64,000 nt of DNA from Clostridium lentum (GCF_014287815.1 NZ_JACOOQ010000002.1:62001-126000); one strand, 5' to 3'; shown: positions 51,351 through 59,950, counted from the stretch's first letter. The notes: generated by a model not told the origin, from the sequence alone. Numbers and translations: made by a program.

Positions 51351-52607
51351 ATGAGAGTAGACATTAATAAGTTTATAGGATTTTGTGGATGTGGTAAGGA
51401 ACATAAAATTATGGTGAAGGATATAATAATTGAAAGTGAAGCTATTAAAAAGCTTTCAATGATTATGGAAAAAGAGGGATTTAAAAACATAACAATAATA
51501 TGTGATGAAAATACTTATGCTGCAGCAGGGGAAGAAATTAAAGAAATTATTCCAAAAGGAAAGTTTATAAATTTAAAGTCTGAAAATCTTCATGCCAATG
51601 AAATAGCAGTACAAAAGGTATATGAGTGCTTATCGGTAGAAAATGATGTTTTAATAGCATTAGGTTCAGGAACTATTCATGATATAACTAGATATGTGGC
51701 ATATAATAAAGATATTCCTTTTATATCTGTTCCTACAGCAGCGAGTGTAGATGGATTTGTATCTACAGTAGCTGCTATGACTTGGAAAGGGGATAAAAAA
51801 ACATTTACTGCAGTATCACCTATTTATGTAGTAGCAGATACAGATATATTTAAAGAAGCACCATATAGGCTTACTGCATCAGGGGTATCGGATTTAATAG
51901 GAAAATATACAGCTTTAGTAGACTGGAAAATTTCAAGTATAGTAATTGGGGAGTATATTTGTAATAAAGTATGCAATATGGAAATAGATGCAGTAAATAA
52001 ACTTTGTGAATGTGTAGATGATTTAGTTCTTGGTAAGTTGGAGGCTTATGAACAATTGATGTATGCTTTAATTTTATCAGGACTTGCAATGCAGATAATA
52101 GGAAATTCAAGACCAGCTTCAGGAGCAGAGCATCATATGTCTCACTTATGGGAAATGGAAGTTATTAATAAACATTTAGATGCATATCATGGTGAAAAAG
52201 TATCAGTAGGTTTAATATTGGTAATGGAAGAATATAAGAAAATAAAAAAATCCATTGAAAATGGTAGATGTAGAGTCAAAAAATATTATGGTTTGGAAGA
52301 GGATATGCTAAAGGAAGTATTTAAGAGTAGAGAAATGTATGATTCTATTATGAAAGAAAATACACCAGATCCTTTATTAAATGTAAATAAAGTTATCTTA
52401 CAAAATAGATTAGAAAGTATTGCTGAAATATTAGAAAAACTTCCTACCTTAGACTTTGTAAAGAATACATTAAAGAGAGCAAAAGCTGTTACAACATTAG
52501 AAGAGATAGGGTTGTCTAATGATGTAAAGCAAAATAGCATTAGAGTATTACCATACGTGAGAAATAGACTTACTCTTATGAGAATTTCAAAAATGTTAGA
52601 ATATTAA
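51351..52607 (+). CDS. egsA: sn-Glycerol-1-phosphate dehydrogenase (AraM/EgsA-like)
   Basis: A 418-residue enzyme of the iron-type alcohol dehydrogenase fold. GSGTIHDITRYVAY is the nucleotide-binding loop, PTAASVDGFVSTVAAMT the conserved substrate block, and SGVSDLIGKYTALVDWK (Asp), RPASGAEHHMSHLWEM (His) and DAYHGEKV (His) the metal ligands. This matches AraM/EgsA, which makes sn-glycerol-1-phosphate, the archaeal-type lipid backbone stereoisomer, from DHAP. The N-end GFCGCGKEHKI with CxC is conserved in clostridial forms. Start ATG 51351 overlaps a GTGAGGATAT ribosome site. Confidence 0.9.
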   Translation: MRVDINKFIGFCGCGKEHKIMVKDIIIESEAIKKLSMIMEKEGFKNITIICDENTYAAAGEEIKEIIPKGKFINLKSENLHANEIAVQKVYECLSVENDVLIALGSGTIHDITRYVAYNKDIPFISVPTAASVDGFVSTVAAMTWKGDKKTFTAVSPIYVVADTDIFKEAPYRLTASGVSDLIGKYTALVDWKISSIVIGEYICNKVCNMEIDAVNKLCECVDDLVLGKLEAYEQLMYALILSGLAMQIIGNSRPASGAEHHMSHLWEMEVINKHLDAYHGEKVSVGLILVMEEYKKIKKSIENGRCRVKKYYGLEEDMLKEVFKSREMYDSIMKENTPDPLLNVNKVILQNRLESIAEILEKLPTLDFVKNTLKRAKAVTTLEEIGLSNDVKQNSIRVLPYVRNRLTLMRISKMLEY

Positions 52608-52615
52608 AAATATTA

Positions 52616-52645
52616 GAAATGCTGTAGAAATATAGCATTTCTTAT
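52616..52645 (+). terminator. Terminator of egsA
   Basis: GAAATGCT / AGCATTTC with a ten-nt loop and TTATTT. Confidence 0.65.
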
Positions 52646-52746
52646 TTACAATAAATTAATATAGTTATAATAAAATATTGTGTATTATTTAGGTCTATTA
52701 TATAATATTAAGTAAAATAACGAAAAATAAGTTTAAGGAGAAGATA

Positions 52747-53268
52747 ATGGTAATTATAGCGGTTTTTTGTGGGGTTTTATCTATTTTGATAAGCTGTATA
52801 GCTGTTTATCAATCAGAACACTTTAACAAGTTATCAAGAGAATTAAATAAAGATACAAAACTAATGATTGATTGCAATGAGAAATCCATAAATAATTTAC
52901 ATAGCACACTTGATGAAATAATAAATAAAGAAGAAACAAAATTAGAGACTAAAGAAGAACAAGTTACATTTATAAAAAATGAAATGGTATTAATAAAGAT
53001 GAATAATTACAATGTAGAAAATAAATTTAATATATTACATAGCATAATGTATTTAAGTAATATATTAGCATCAAAATCAATATCTGATTTAGATATGTGG
53101 CTTGATAATGATGAACAAAAAGTTATTTTAAAATTGTCAAAGGATATTAACCGAGAGGACTATAAAAATATTGAGATAAGTTTAGAACAATTAGAAAGGT
53201 ATGGAATATGGGTAAGTTTAAATGTAGATTTATATAGAGATATAAAAGAAAAAATAGAAATAAGTTAA
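52747..53268 (+). CDS. Unrecognised membrane-anchored protein, paralogue A
   Basis: A 173-residue protein with one N-terminal membrane helix (MVIIAVFCGVLSILISCIAV) followed by YQSEHFNKLSRELNKDTKLM, a long helical region with NEKSINNLHSTLDEI, and a C-terminal block EDYKNIEISLEQLERYGIWV. The next gene encodes a clear paralogue with the same order: helix, YQSE-FN, NEKSI-NLH, YGIW. AAGGAGAA ribosome site. Function unknown; the helical region suggests a coiled-coil partner or sensor anchored at the membrane. Confidence 0.65.
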   Translation: MVIIAVFCGVLSILISCIAVYQSEHFNKLSRELNKDTKLMIDCNEKSINNLHSTLDEIINKEETKLETKEEQVTFIKNEMVLIKMNNYNVENKFNILHSIMYLSNILASKSISDLDMWLDNDEQKVILKLSKDINREDYKNIEISLEQLERYGIWVSLNVDLYRDIKEKIEIS

Positions 53269-53291
53269 AAACTAATGAGTGGGGGAATAAA

Positions 53292-53777
53292 ATGGAGATT
53301 TTAACTATTGTATTTAGTAGTATATCAATAATCATAAGCTTATATGCTTTGTATCAATCAGAATTATTTAATATAGAAACTAAAGAGATAAACAGTGAAA
53401 CTAGAAAAATGATTGCTTCAAATGAAAAATCAATAAGCAATTTACATATTTCTTTAAGAGAGGTTATGGAGAAGGATTCAGTGAGATTAAAAACTGATGG
53501 ATTAAGTATTATTAAACTTCAAAGTTATAGTAGTTCATATAGTAAAATTGTTATGAGGGAAATTAGTAAATTATACAAGGTTTTAGAAACGGTTAAGATA
53601 AATGAAATAGATAGTTGGTTAAATTCAGAAAAGGAGTCTATAGAAGTAGCTCTAAATAAAGAATTAACAAGATCTGATTACAATGATATGGAAACTGTTT
53701 TTGAAAATGTAAGGAAGTATGGTATATGGATTACTGTGAATATTGCCGGTTATAATAATATGGAACGTGCTGGATAA
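53292..53777 (+). CDS. Unrecognised membrane-anchored protein, paralogue B
   Basis: A 161-residue protein, 23 bp after paralogue A: membrane helix IVFSSISIIISLYALYQSEL, then ETRKMIASNEKSISNLHISL and DYNDMETVFENVRKYGIWIT. Against paralogue A the conserved positions are YQSE-FN, M-I-x-x-NEKSI-NLH-S-L and Y-x-YGIW. The pair arose by tandem duplication and has since diverged to roughly a third identity by eye. GGGGG ribosome site. Terminator follows. I do not recognise the family. Confidence 0.65.
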   Translation: MEILTIVFSSISIIISLYALYQSELFNIETKEINSETRKMIASNEKSISNLHISLREVMEKDSVRLKTDGLSIIKLQSYSSSYSKIVMREISKLYKVLETVKINEIDSWLNSEKESIEVALNKELTRSDYNDMETVFENVRKYGIWITVNIAGYNNMERAG

Positions 53778-53793
53778 ATTGAATATAATTTAT

Positions 53794-53825
53794 AAAAGGA
53801 GCTAGCTTAGCTCCTTTTATTTTTA
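53794..53825. terminator. Bidirectional terminator
   Basis: AAAAGGAGCTA / TAGCTCCTTTT around GCT, between convergent genes. Confidence 0.87.
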
Positions 53826-54341
53826 TGGTGTCAAATATTTCTTTGATAATTCAGTAAGAATTTGAATATGGACTTCTTCATCTAGAATTATCCTATCAAT
53901 AATTGAAATTATGTTGGAATCATCTATTTTTTTCTGAGTACTAATATATTGTTTAATAGCTACCTTTTCATCTTTAATATCGTAATTTATCATTTCGGTT
54001 ACATTTAAGCCATAATTAATAAAATGAGGACTCCAGTTTAATTTTTTATCTTTTTTGTTAATCCAGTAGCCAGGGTTTCCACCTAGTTTTATTATTAGCT
54101 TTCCTAATATTTCTAAATGATACATTTCTACTATTGCAATATGTTCTAATGTTTTTGAAATTTCAGGGTATTGATTTTCTGTTCTGAAGTGATGATTTAT
54201 ATATTGAGATATGGCAGAAAATTCAGATACAGCACCAGCAAAGTTAACTTGGATTATTTCGGCATAATGCTTATTTGGCTTTGCAACAACTATTGGAGGA
54301 TAAGGAAGCTTTGCCTTGCATAAGTTAAGATTATTGTCCAT
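53823..54341 (-). CDS. Ferritin-like diiron-type protein
   Basis: A 172-residue four-helix protein starting at ATG 54341 (MDNNLNLCKAKLPYPP), with TAGGAG at good distance. Ligand-like residues: Glu in GAVSEFSAISQYINHHF, E-x-x-H in LEHIAIVEMYHLEILGKLI, Glu in IKDEKVAIKQYI, and E-x-x-H in LDEEVHIQILTEL. The layout is near CotJC/rubrerythrin-type ferritin-like proteins; PYPP at the N-end recalls coat-associated forms. Role in peroxide or iron handling, possibly in spores, is inferred. Confidence 0.8.
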   Translation of the reverse strand: MDNNLNLCKAKLPYPPIVVAKPNKHYAEIIQVNFAGAVSEFSAISQYINHHFRTENQYPEISKTLEHIAIVEMYHLEILGKLIIKLGGNPGYWINKKDKKLNWSPHFINYGLNVTEMINYDIKDEKVAIKQYISTQKKIDDSNIISIIDRIILDEEVHIQILTELSKKYLTP

Positions 54342-54493
54342 AAAAAAACTCCTAAAAAACAATTATATATATAATATGTTTAAGGAGTGTTAATAATGTC
54401 TATACAAGAATAAGTTTTATTTTTAGTAAATGTATTGCTAGAATCTGGTTATATGGTTATTTCAGAAATATTTAAAGTTCCAATAAACAAGGT

Positions 54494-54525
54494 TTGACTT
54501 ATTTACAAGTGTTGATTATTATAAT
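54494..54525 (+). promoter_or_regulatory. Promoter of deoC
   Basis: TTGACT (54494-54499) with TATTAT (54517-54522, spacing 17) or TATAAT (54520-54525, spacing 20). Confidence 0.65.
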
Positions 54526-54565
54526 AAATAGGAAAATTAAAATTATGTAAAAAAGGGGTAATATT

Positions 54566-55231
54566 ATGGAAAGAAAACAAATATTAAAACATATAGATCA
54601 TACATTATTAAAGGCTGTGGCTACTTGGGAAGATATAAAAGTATTATGTGATGAAGCTATTGAGTATGGAACAGCCTCAGTATGTGTTCCAGCTTGCTAT
54701 ATTTCACGTATTCATAAAACATATGGCAATAAAATTAATATTTGTACAGTAGTAGGCTTCCCTCTAGGATACTCAGTAACAGAAGCAAAAGTTTTAGAAA
54801 CTAAAAAAGCAATTGAAGATGGTGCTAATGAAATTGATATGGTTATTAATATAAGTGATGTTAAAAATGGAGATTATGATAAAGTAACTAAAGAAATTGC
54901 TGACTTAAAGGAAGTTTGTGGAGATAAAATTTTAAAGGTTATTATAGAAACTTGTTATTTAACTGAAGAAGAAAAGATCTCTATGTGCAAAGCTGTTACA
55001 GAAGCTGGAGCTGATTATATCAAGACATCAACTGGTTTTGGTACAGCAGGAGCAACAATAGAAGATATAAGATTATTTAAGAAACATATAGGACCAAATG
55101 TAAAGATGAAGGCAGCAGGTGGCGTTAAGACTATAGCTGATTTAGAAATGTTTATAAATGAAGGATGTGACAGAATAGGAACAAGTTCTGCTGTTAACAT
55201 GCTTAAAGGTGAAGAAGTAACAGGATACTAA
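54566..55231 (+). CDS. deoC: Deoxyribose-phosphate aldolase
   Basis: A 221-residue class I aldolase splitting 2-deoxyribose-5-phosphate into glyceraldehyde-3-phosphate and acetaldehyde, the last step in using DNA-derived deoxyribose. Motifs: HIDHTLLKAVATWEDI, VVGFPLGYSVTEAKVLE, ANEIDMVINI, KVIIETCYLTEEE, YIKTSTGFGTAGAT with the Schiff-base Lys, and MKAAGGVKT with the second active-site Lys. AAAAGGGG ribosome site. Stands alone here, without deoxynucleoside phosphorylase genes beside it. Confidence 0.97.
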   Translation: MERKQILKHIDHTLLKAVATWEDIKVLCDEAIEYGTASVCVPACYISRIHKTYGNKINICTVVGFPLGYSVTEAKVLETKKAIEDGANEIDMVINISDVKNGDYDKVTKEIADLKEVCGDKILKVIIETCYLTEEEKISMCKAVTEAGADYIKTSTGFGTAGATIEDIRLFKKHIGPNVKMKAAGGVKTIADLEMFINEGCDRIGTSSAVNMLKGEEVTGY

Positions 55232-55295
55232 AAGAATTAATTGAAAATGGATAATTAATTCATCAGGATACAGAATATATAGAAAAAAGAAAAAT

Positions 55296-55345
55296 AAATA
55301 AGAAAAGATGCTTCTCTTTAAGTAAGAAGGCATCTTTTCTTATTT
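55296..55345. terminator. Bidirectional terminator
   Basis: AAATAAGAAAAGATGC / GCATCTTTTCTTATTT between convergent deoC and patatin-like genes. Confidence 0.85.
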
Positions 55346-56255
55346 AATTAAGATTAATTGTATTAGATGAGATATTATTCTTTTTTAAAAAATTAGTTAT
55401 GGTGCTATAACCAGAATTAAAAAGTCTTTCTTTATTTTGATAGGATATATAAAAATCTGTTACGGCAATATCAAAGGTAGGAATATCTATGGTGTGGATA
55501 TTCTTTAGTGAACTAAAGTAAATAGATTCATTTGTAGTCATACAGGCATCTAGAATATCCATTAAATACTTACTTAAAGGGCATTTTTCTGCATAAGTTA
55601 TATTTTTATCTTGATTACTTACAAGCTTCAAAGCAAGGGTGGGGTACTTTGTAGTAGTATTATTAAAAAGCCAGATAGGGAGATTACTTATGAGTCCGCC
55701 ATCTACTATGTAGCAGGAACCTTTAGGAGTCTTTAGTTTTTCAGGAATAAATATAAAAGGTAGGCTTATACTCATTTTTACAGCTTTAGATATTTCAAAA
55801 TTCATTGGATTAATATTATATTTTTTTAAATCTTCAGGAAGAATTAATATTTGTTTTTGTGTTATATCAGTAGCAATAAATCTTAAAAAATTGCTGTTAT
55901 TAGAAATATCTTTAAAATATTTTTTTCCCTTTGCACTATAAAGCTCTGTAAGCAATTCTTCAATGGCAGAGGTAGAAAAGATGCCTTTAGATTTAAATAT
56001 GCTTAGGTTTCTTCCTATAAATGGGATAGATGCCAATATGGTTTTATTAATATATAAATTAAAATCTATATCAAATAAGATTTTTTTTACTTCGTAAGCA
56101 GAGTAACCTACGGCCATAAGTGAAGTTACTAAGGCACCTACGGAAGTTCCAGAAAAGCAATTGAATGTAAAGCCATAATCTTCTAGAGCACATAAAGCAC
56201 CTATATGGGCAATTCCACGGACTCCTCCTCCTTGACATACAAGATTAATTTTCAT
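55344..56255 (-). CDS. Patatin-like phospholipase A
   Basis: A 303-residue Ser/Asp-dyad lipase. ATG 56255 (MKINLVCQGGGVRGIAHIGA) with AGGTGA upstream is preferred over GTG 56264. Oxyanion loop GGGVRG, nucleophile GTSVGA (Ser about residue 39) and the Asp motif VDGGLISNLP are intact. Members release fatty acids from membrane phospholipids. No signal peptide: an intracellular enzyme. A second, different patatin-like protein lies 3 kb on, at 58946. Confidence 0.92.
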   Translation of the reverse strand: MKINLVCQGGGVRGIAHIGALCALEDYGFTFNCFSGTSVGALVTSLMAVGYSAYEVKKILFDIDFNLYINKTILASIPFIGRNLSIFKSKGIFSTSAIEELLTELYSAKGKKYFKDISNNSNFLRFIATDITQKQILILPEDLKKYNINPMNFEISKAVKMSISLPFIFIPEKLKTPKGSCYIVDGGLISNLPIWLFNNTTTKYPTLALKLVSNQDKNITYAEKCPLSKYLMDILDACMTTNESIYFSSLKNIHTIDIPTFDIAVTDFYISYQNKERLFNSGYSTITNFLKKNNISSNTINLN

Positions 56256-56404
56256 AAATATCACCTAAAAAAATAGTTCTATAAATAGTTTAGCAAGATA
56301 AATTAATATTGTGAAATTTTAATTCTACAAAAAGCTTTATGATAATAAGTCAATAATGTTATATTTAAAAGTTATTGTTTAAGAAGTGAATATGATGAAG
56401 AATA

Positions 56405-56458
56405 TTGACAAAAAATGTTTGGTATGATAACCTTAAAACAAGTAGTTTTAAAAACTAC
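56405..56458 (+). promoter_or_regulatory. degV upstream region with palindrome
   Basis: TTGACA at 56405-56410 is followed by GATAAC-like -10 options with sub-optimal spacing. GTAGTTTT (56442-56449) and AAAACTAC (56451-56458) form a perfect 8-bp palindrome, a possible operator for a lipid-responsive regulator. Confidence 0.45.
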
Positions 56459-56511
56459 GTTATTAGGTTTTATATGAATTAAGTAAAATATAGAGGAATG
56501 GGGAAATAAGC

Positions 56512-57375
56512 ATGATTAGAATAATATCAGATTCATCATCACTTTATTCAGAAAAAAAAGGTCAAGAAAAGAACATAACAATTGCCTCACTAACAGTACA
56601 TATAAATGGAAAAAATTATAGAGAATATGAAGACATAGAAACGGAAGAATTTATAAAGATAATAAATGAAGGACATATGCCAACTTCATCTCAACCGTCA
56701 ATTGGACATGTTGTTGATATATATAATCAGTATAAAGAAGATGAAATAATAAATATTTCAATGGCTGATGGTTTATCTGGTACATATAATTCAGCTTGTG
56801 TAGCTAGAGGAATGGTTGAAAATCCAGAGCGTATACATGTAATCAATTCACAAACTTTATGTGGTCCACAAAAATATTTAGTAGATTTAGCAATGGAACT
56901 TGTGGAACAAGGAAGACAATGTAAAGAAATAGTTGATGAAATTAATAAGGCATTAAAAGAATCTAAATCATATTTAATTCCACATGATTTTGATTATTTA
57001 GTGCGAGGTGGAAGAATATCCTCAATAGTTGGTAAGATAGGAAGTGTAATAAAGCTAGTTCCTGTAATGACAATGTCTGATGATAAGAAATCCTTAGTTA
57101 AGTTTACCACAAAGCGAACTTATAAAAAAGCTGTTCAAAAGATAATAGAACAGATGACAGAGGATGGTATAAATTCTGAACATAAGCTGTATATTTATCA
57201 TGCATTTAATGAAGATGGAGCAGAAGAAGTTAAGAAAATAATATTATCAGCTATACCAGATGCTGATATTGAAGTGGGGTTATTAGGACCAGCTTTTACT
57301 ACTCAAGGTGGACCAGGATGTATTTCAATACAATATATTAAGAAGCATGATGCTTTAAAATACTCTCTAGTTTAA
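56512..57375 (+). CDS. DegV-family fatty-acid-binding protein (FakB-like)
   Basis: A 287-residue protein: IRIISDSSSLYSEKKGQEKN at the start (usually TDSTxDLP), TSQPSIGHVVDIYNQY, ISMADGLSGTYNSAC (fatty-acid carboxylate site, S-GTYN), INSQTLCGPQKYLVDLAMEL, LVRGGRISSIVGKIGSVI and a C-terminal GPAFTTQGGPGCISIQ. DegV/FakB proteins bind a fatty acid and present it to the kinase FakA. FakA is not in the window. It stands between two lipase genes, which could supply the fatty acids. Confidence 0.92.
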   Translation: MIRIISDSSSLYSEKKGQEKNITIASLTVHINGKNYREYEDIETEEFIKIINEGHMPTSSQPSIGHVVDIYNQYKEDEIINISMADGLSGTYNSACVARGMVENPERIHVINSQTLCGPQKYLVDLAMELVEQGRQCKEIVDEINKALKESKSYLIPHDFDYLVRGGRISSIVGKIGSVIKLVPVMTMSDDKKSLVKFTTKRTYKKAVQKIIEQMTEDGINSEHKLYIYHAFNEDGAEEVKKIILSAIPDADIEVGLLGPAFTTQGGPGCISIQYIKKHDALKYSLV

Positions 57376-57422
57376 ATAATATAGATATAAATTGCATATA
57401 GTATCAAATTGAGATACTTAAA

Positions 57423-57478
57423 ATAGTGTTAAACCCTACAAAGTCACTTAAAATGATTTTGTAGGGTTTAACACTATT
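57423..57478. terminator. Long bidirectional hairpin terminator
   Basis: AATAGTGTTAAACCCTACAAA-type arm (57422-57442) pairs with its complement at 57458-57478, more than 18 bp with one internal mismatch region. It overlaps the stop codon of the minus-strand phosphoesterase. Confidence 0.8.
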
Positions 57479-58325
57479 CTATGATAAATTGATCTAATAT
57501 TTTACCTTTAATATTTATGGATGTAATTTTAATATAATCATCGTATGAATCAGCAATTAAATAATGATATTCTGCAATAGGCGCCACTATCACACCTTTT
57601 TTACTTTTATATTTATCTCTAAGTTTTTCACCACCACCGCCTGTTATAATTTGATATAGGTCTTTCAAATTATTAGTTTTATTTATAAGACGTCTAGAGT
57701 AATTATGCTCATGACCACAAAAAACAGCATCAATATTACATTCTTCTATGGTAAGTAATAAATTATCACGGTCAGCTGCATATAAATCTAAGCAATCTCC
57801 TAAATGAGCTCCAGTTGGAAATAGTGGAGAATGTATGAAAAGAAGCTTTTTCTTATTACAATCAGTTGTTATTTCCTTTAGCCAATGAAGAACTCTTTCA
57901 CTAACTTTCTGAATTTCACCATAGTGAAAGGAGTTTAGAACAATAATTCGTATATTAGAAAAGTCTAAGAAATATATTGTTTTATTATATTCCTTAAGAT
58001 AATTACTTTCAGGAATCATATTGTCATAAATTGAGGCAAATATCTTTTCAAAGCGATTATCTGTAGGGTTTGTATTAACTTCGTTATCACCAATTACAGG
58101 TAAAAGTTGAGTGTTTGGATAATGTTTATTTATTGTGCTGTTAAAATCCTCAAGTTGGAGTTTTAAAATATTAGTGTCTTTTGAACCAGCAATTGAATCA
58201 CCACAAATTACTATAAAATCAGGCGATGGAGCATATTTTTTAGATGATTTTAATAAGTTGTTTAAAACCTTTTTATTTATACCATTGTCTTTTCCTTTAG
58301 TATCACCAAAAATAATAAATTTCAT
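57474..58325 (-). CDS. Calcineurin-like metallophosphoesterase
   Basis: A 283-residue phosphatase: MKFIIFGDTKGK (D-x-K variant of the usual DxH), FIVICGDSIAGSKD (GDx), VIGDNEVNTNP (GD/GN-x-H variant), LFIHSPLFPTGAHLGD and DAVFCGHEHNYSRR (GHxH). The GHEHNYSR and late GGGGE blocks recall purple acid phosphatase-like enzymes (PF00149). The first two metal motifs differ from consensus (K for H, NE for NH), so activity may be altered. No signal peptide. Confidence 0.82.
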   Translation of the reverse strand: MKFIIFGDTKGKDNGINKKVLNNLLKSSKKYAPSPDFIVICGDSIAGSKDTNILKLQLEDFNSTINKHYPNTQLLPVIGDNEVNTNPTDNRFEKIFASIYDNMIPESNYLKEYNKTIYFLDFSNIRIIVLNSFHYGEIQKVSERVLHWLKEITTDCNKKKLLFIHSPLFPTGAHLGDCLDLYAADRDNLLLTIEECNIDAVFCGHEHNYSRRLINKTNNLKDLYQIITGGGGEKLRDKYKSKKGVIVAPIAEYHYLIADSYDDYIKITSINIKGKILDQFIIE

Positions 58326-58463
58326 ATAAATCTCTCCAAGAATAAGCAGTAAATATTTCAGATATTTATTATATAGTTTTAATTATTTTTACATAATGCA
58401 AAGTTAATATTTAAATTCAATAATAATATATGATGTATTTAATTTATTTGTCATAAATATAAA

Positions 58464-58488
58464 TGGCATATGAAAAATTCATATGCCA
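58464..58488 (-). terminator. Terminator of the small Cys/Asn/Gly-rich gene
   Basis: TGGCATATGAA / TTCATATGCCA, perfect 11-bp stem; the minus-strand tail is TTTATATTT. Confidence 0.65.
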
Positions 58489-58510
58489 AATAAAACTAAT
58501 TGATAAAAAA

Positions 58511-58642
58511 TTAGAAGAATAAGAATAATAGTGGAAGCCAGTATAGGTTATTATTAAATCCCCAATTTCCATAACCATAATTTCCATAACGTCCATTATT
58601 GCATTGACAAGGATTATAGCAACAATTGTTATTATTATACAT
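58511..58642 (-). CDS. Small Cys/Asn/Gly/Tyr-rich protein, 43 residues
   Basis: Read directly: ATG 58642 after a perfect GGAGGT ribosome site; MYNNNNCCYNPCQCNNGRYG, then NYGYGNWGFNNNLYWL and PLLFLFF. Asn/Gly/Tyr repeats with four cysteines and a short hydrophobic C-terminal end. This composition and the hydrophobic tail are like small spore-coat or YjcZ-type sporulation peptides. Sporulation role is inference. Has its own terminator. Confidence 0.7.
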   Translation of the reverse strand: MYNNNNCCYNPCQCNNGRYGNYGYGNWGFNNNLYWLPLLFLFF

Positions 58643-58945
58643 AATTATTACCTCCTAAATATTTATATACTACAGTATATTCAACATATTTTTAAAAGTG
58701 TATAGTATTATATTTTTATTTTTTGTGAATAGAATTACTAAACTCTGATTTTAGAAATTTAGGTTATGATGCAAGTAAAACATTGGATAAATAGTAGGTG
58801 ATTGATAAAGAAGTTTATCTATAAATTAGAAATAAATAGATTAATTTATTTATTCATAGGTATAGAGGGATTTTGAATAAGAATTTCAAATAAAGTATAA
58901 TTAAAATATAAAAATAAGTACATTTAAAATAGTAGGTGAAAAAAG
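58643..58945. other. Intergenic region, nothing firm
   Basis: About 300 bp of very AT-rich sequence between the small gene and the second patatin gene. I see no ORF, hairpin terminator or convincing promoter pair; GTAGGTGA at 58931-58938 is the ribosome site of the next gene. Confidence 0.5.
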
Positions 58946-59854
58946 ATGAAGATAGGATTAGTTTTATCAGGTGGAGGCGGAAAAGGAGCATATGAGCTTG
59001 GCGTATGGAAAGCATTAAAAGAGCTTAACTTAAATAAGTATATATCAGTTTTTTCAGGAACATCTATCGGAGCTTTTAATGCAGCTTTATTTGCAATGGA
59101 TGATTTGGAAAAAGCAGAAAATTTATGGGATGAAGTTACTATGGATAAGCTAGTACCAATAAGTAAGAAGGAATTAATAAAAAGAGGAATAGGATTATAT
59201 TTAGGAAGCAAAAATCCACAGCTTGTAATTAAATTACTCAGTGATAAGTTAGACCATGGTTCAATAAGTAATGAAGGTGCTGTTGAAGTATTAAATAAGT
59301 ACATTGATTGTAATAAAGTTAATGAAAATAACAAAATATGTTATGCTGCATGTACCAAGATTCCAGAGTGTTCTGTTAAGTATTTCAGAATAAATGATTA
59401 TGAAGAAAATGAAGCAAGAAAAATGATTTTAGCATCGGCATCACTTCCGTTAATTTATGATAGTACAGAAGTGTTAGGAGATAAATATATTGATGGTGGT
59501 ATGGTGGATAATACGCCTATACAGCCAGTTTATGATGAGGGATGTGACATAATAATTGTTGTACTGCTTTCCAAGGAAGTAACAATAGATAGGAGTCTTT
59601 ATCCAGAGGCAAAATTAATAATAATTTCTCCTGAAAGACTTGTGGAAAATACTTTAAATGGAACTTTGAATTTAGATGCAGATGCTAAAAGAATACGGAT
59701 AAATGAAGGATATAATGATACTATGAACAAGCTTATGCCTATAGTGGAAATGGTAAAGTTTATTAAAGAAAAAGAAGAGGAGAAAGCTAATCCTAGATTA
59801 TATAAAGCTTATAATTATTCTAAAAAGATAGTGGATAAATTTATATCTAGGTAA
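58946..59854 (+). CDS. Patatin-like phospholipase B (RssA/YchK type)
   Basis: A 302-residue lipase: GLVLSGGGGKGAYELGVWKAL (oxyanion loop within SGGGGKGAYE), VFSGTSIGAFNAALFA (nucleophile Ser in GTSIG) and YIDGGMVDNTPIQPVY (DGG with Asp). The GGGGKGAYE form and the DNTPIQP block place it in a different subgroup from the patatin at 55344. Cytoplasmic; likely membrane phospholipid hydrolysis. GTAGGTGA ribosome site. Confidence 0.92.
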   Translation: MKIGLVLSGGGGKGAYELGVWKALKELNLNKYISVFSGTSIGAFNAALFAMDDLEKAENLWDEVTMDKLVPISKKELIKRGIGLYLGSKNPQLVIKLLSDKLDHGSISNEGAVEVLNKYIDCNKVNENNKICYAACTKIPECSVKYFRINDYEENEARKMILASASLPLIYDSTEVLGDKYIDGGMVDNTPIQPVYDEGCDIIIVVLLSKEVTIDRSLYPEAKLIIISPERLVENTLNGTLNLDADAKRIRINEGYNDTMNKLMPIVEMVKFIKEKEEEKANPRLYKAYNYSKKIVDKFISR

Positions 59855-59950
59855 ATAGATTTTTATAGAAATACATTAATTGATAAATATATTATATAAA
59901 TTTGTTAAAAATATTAATAAAATATAGGAATAGAAATATGGAGATAAGAA

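Noticed and set aside
53823..54341. Assignment of the ferritin-like protein as a second CotJC
   Set aside because: Length and helix motifs differ from CotJC at 11144 and no cotJA/B lies beside it, so only a family-level call is made.
58924..59334. Minus-strand frame of 136 codons over the second patatin gene
   Set aside because: Antisense to a patatin gene with intact catalytic motifs.
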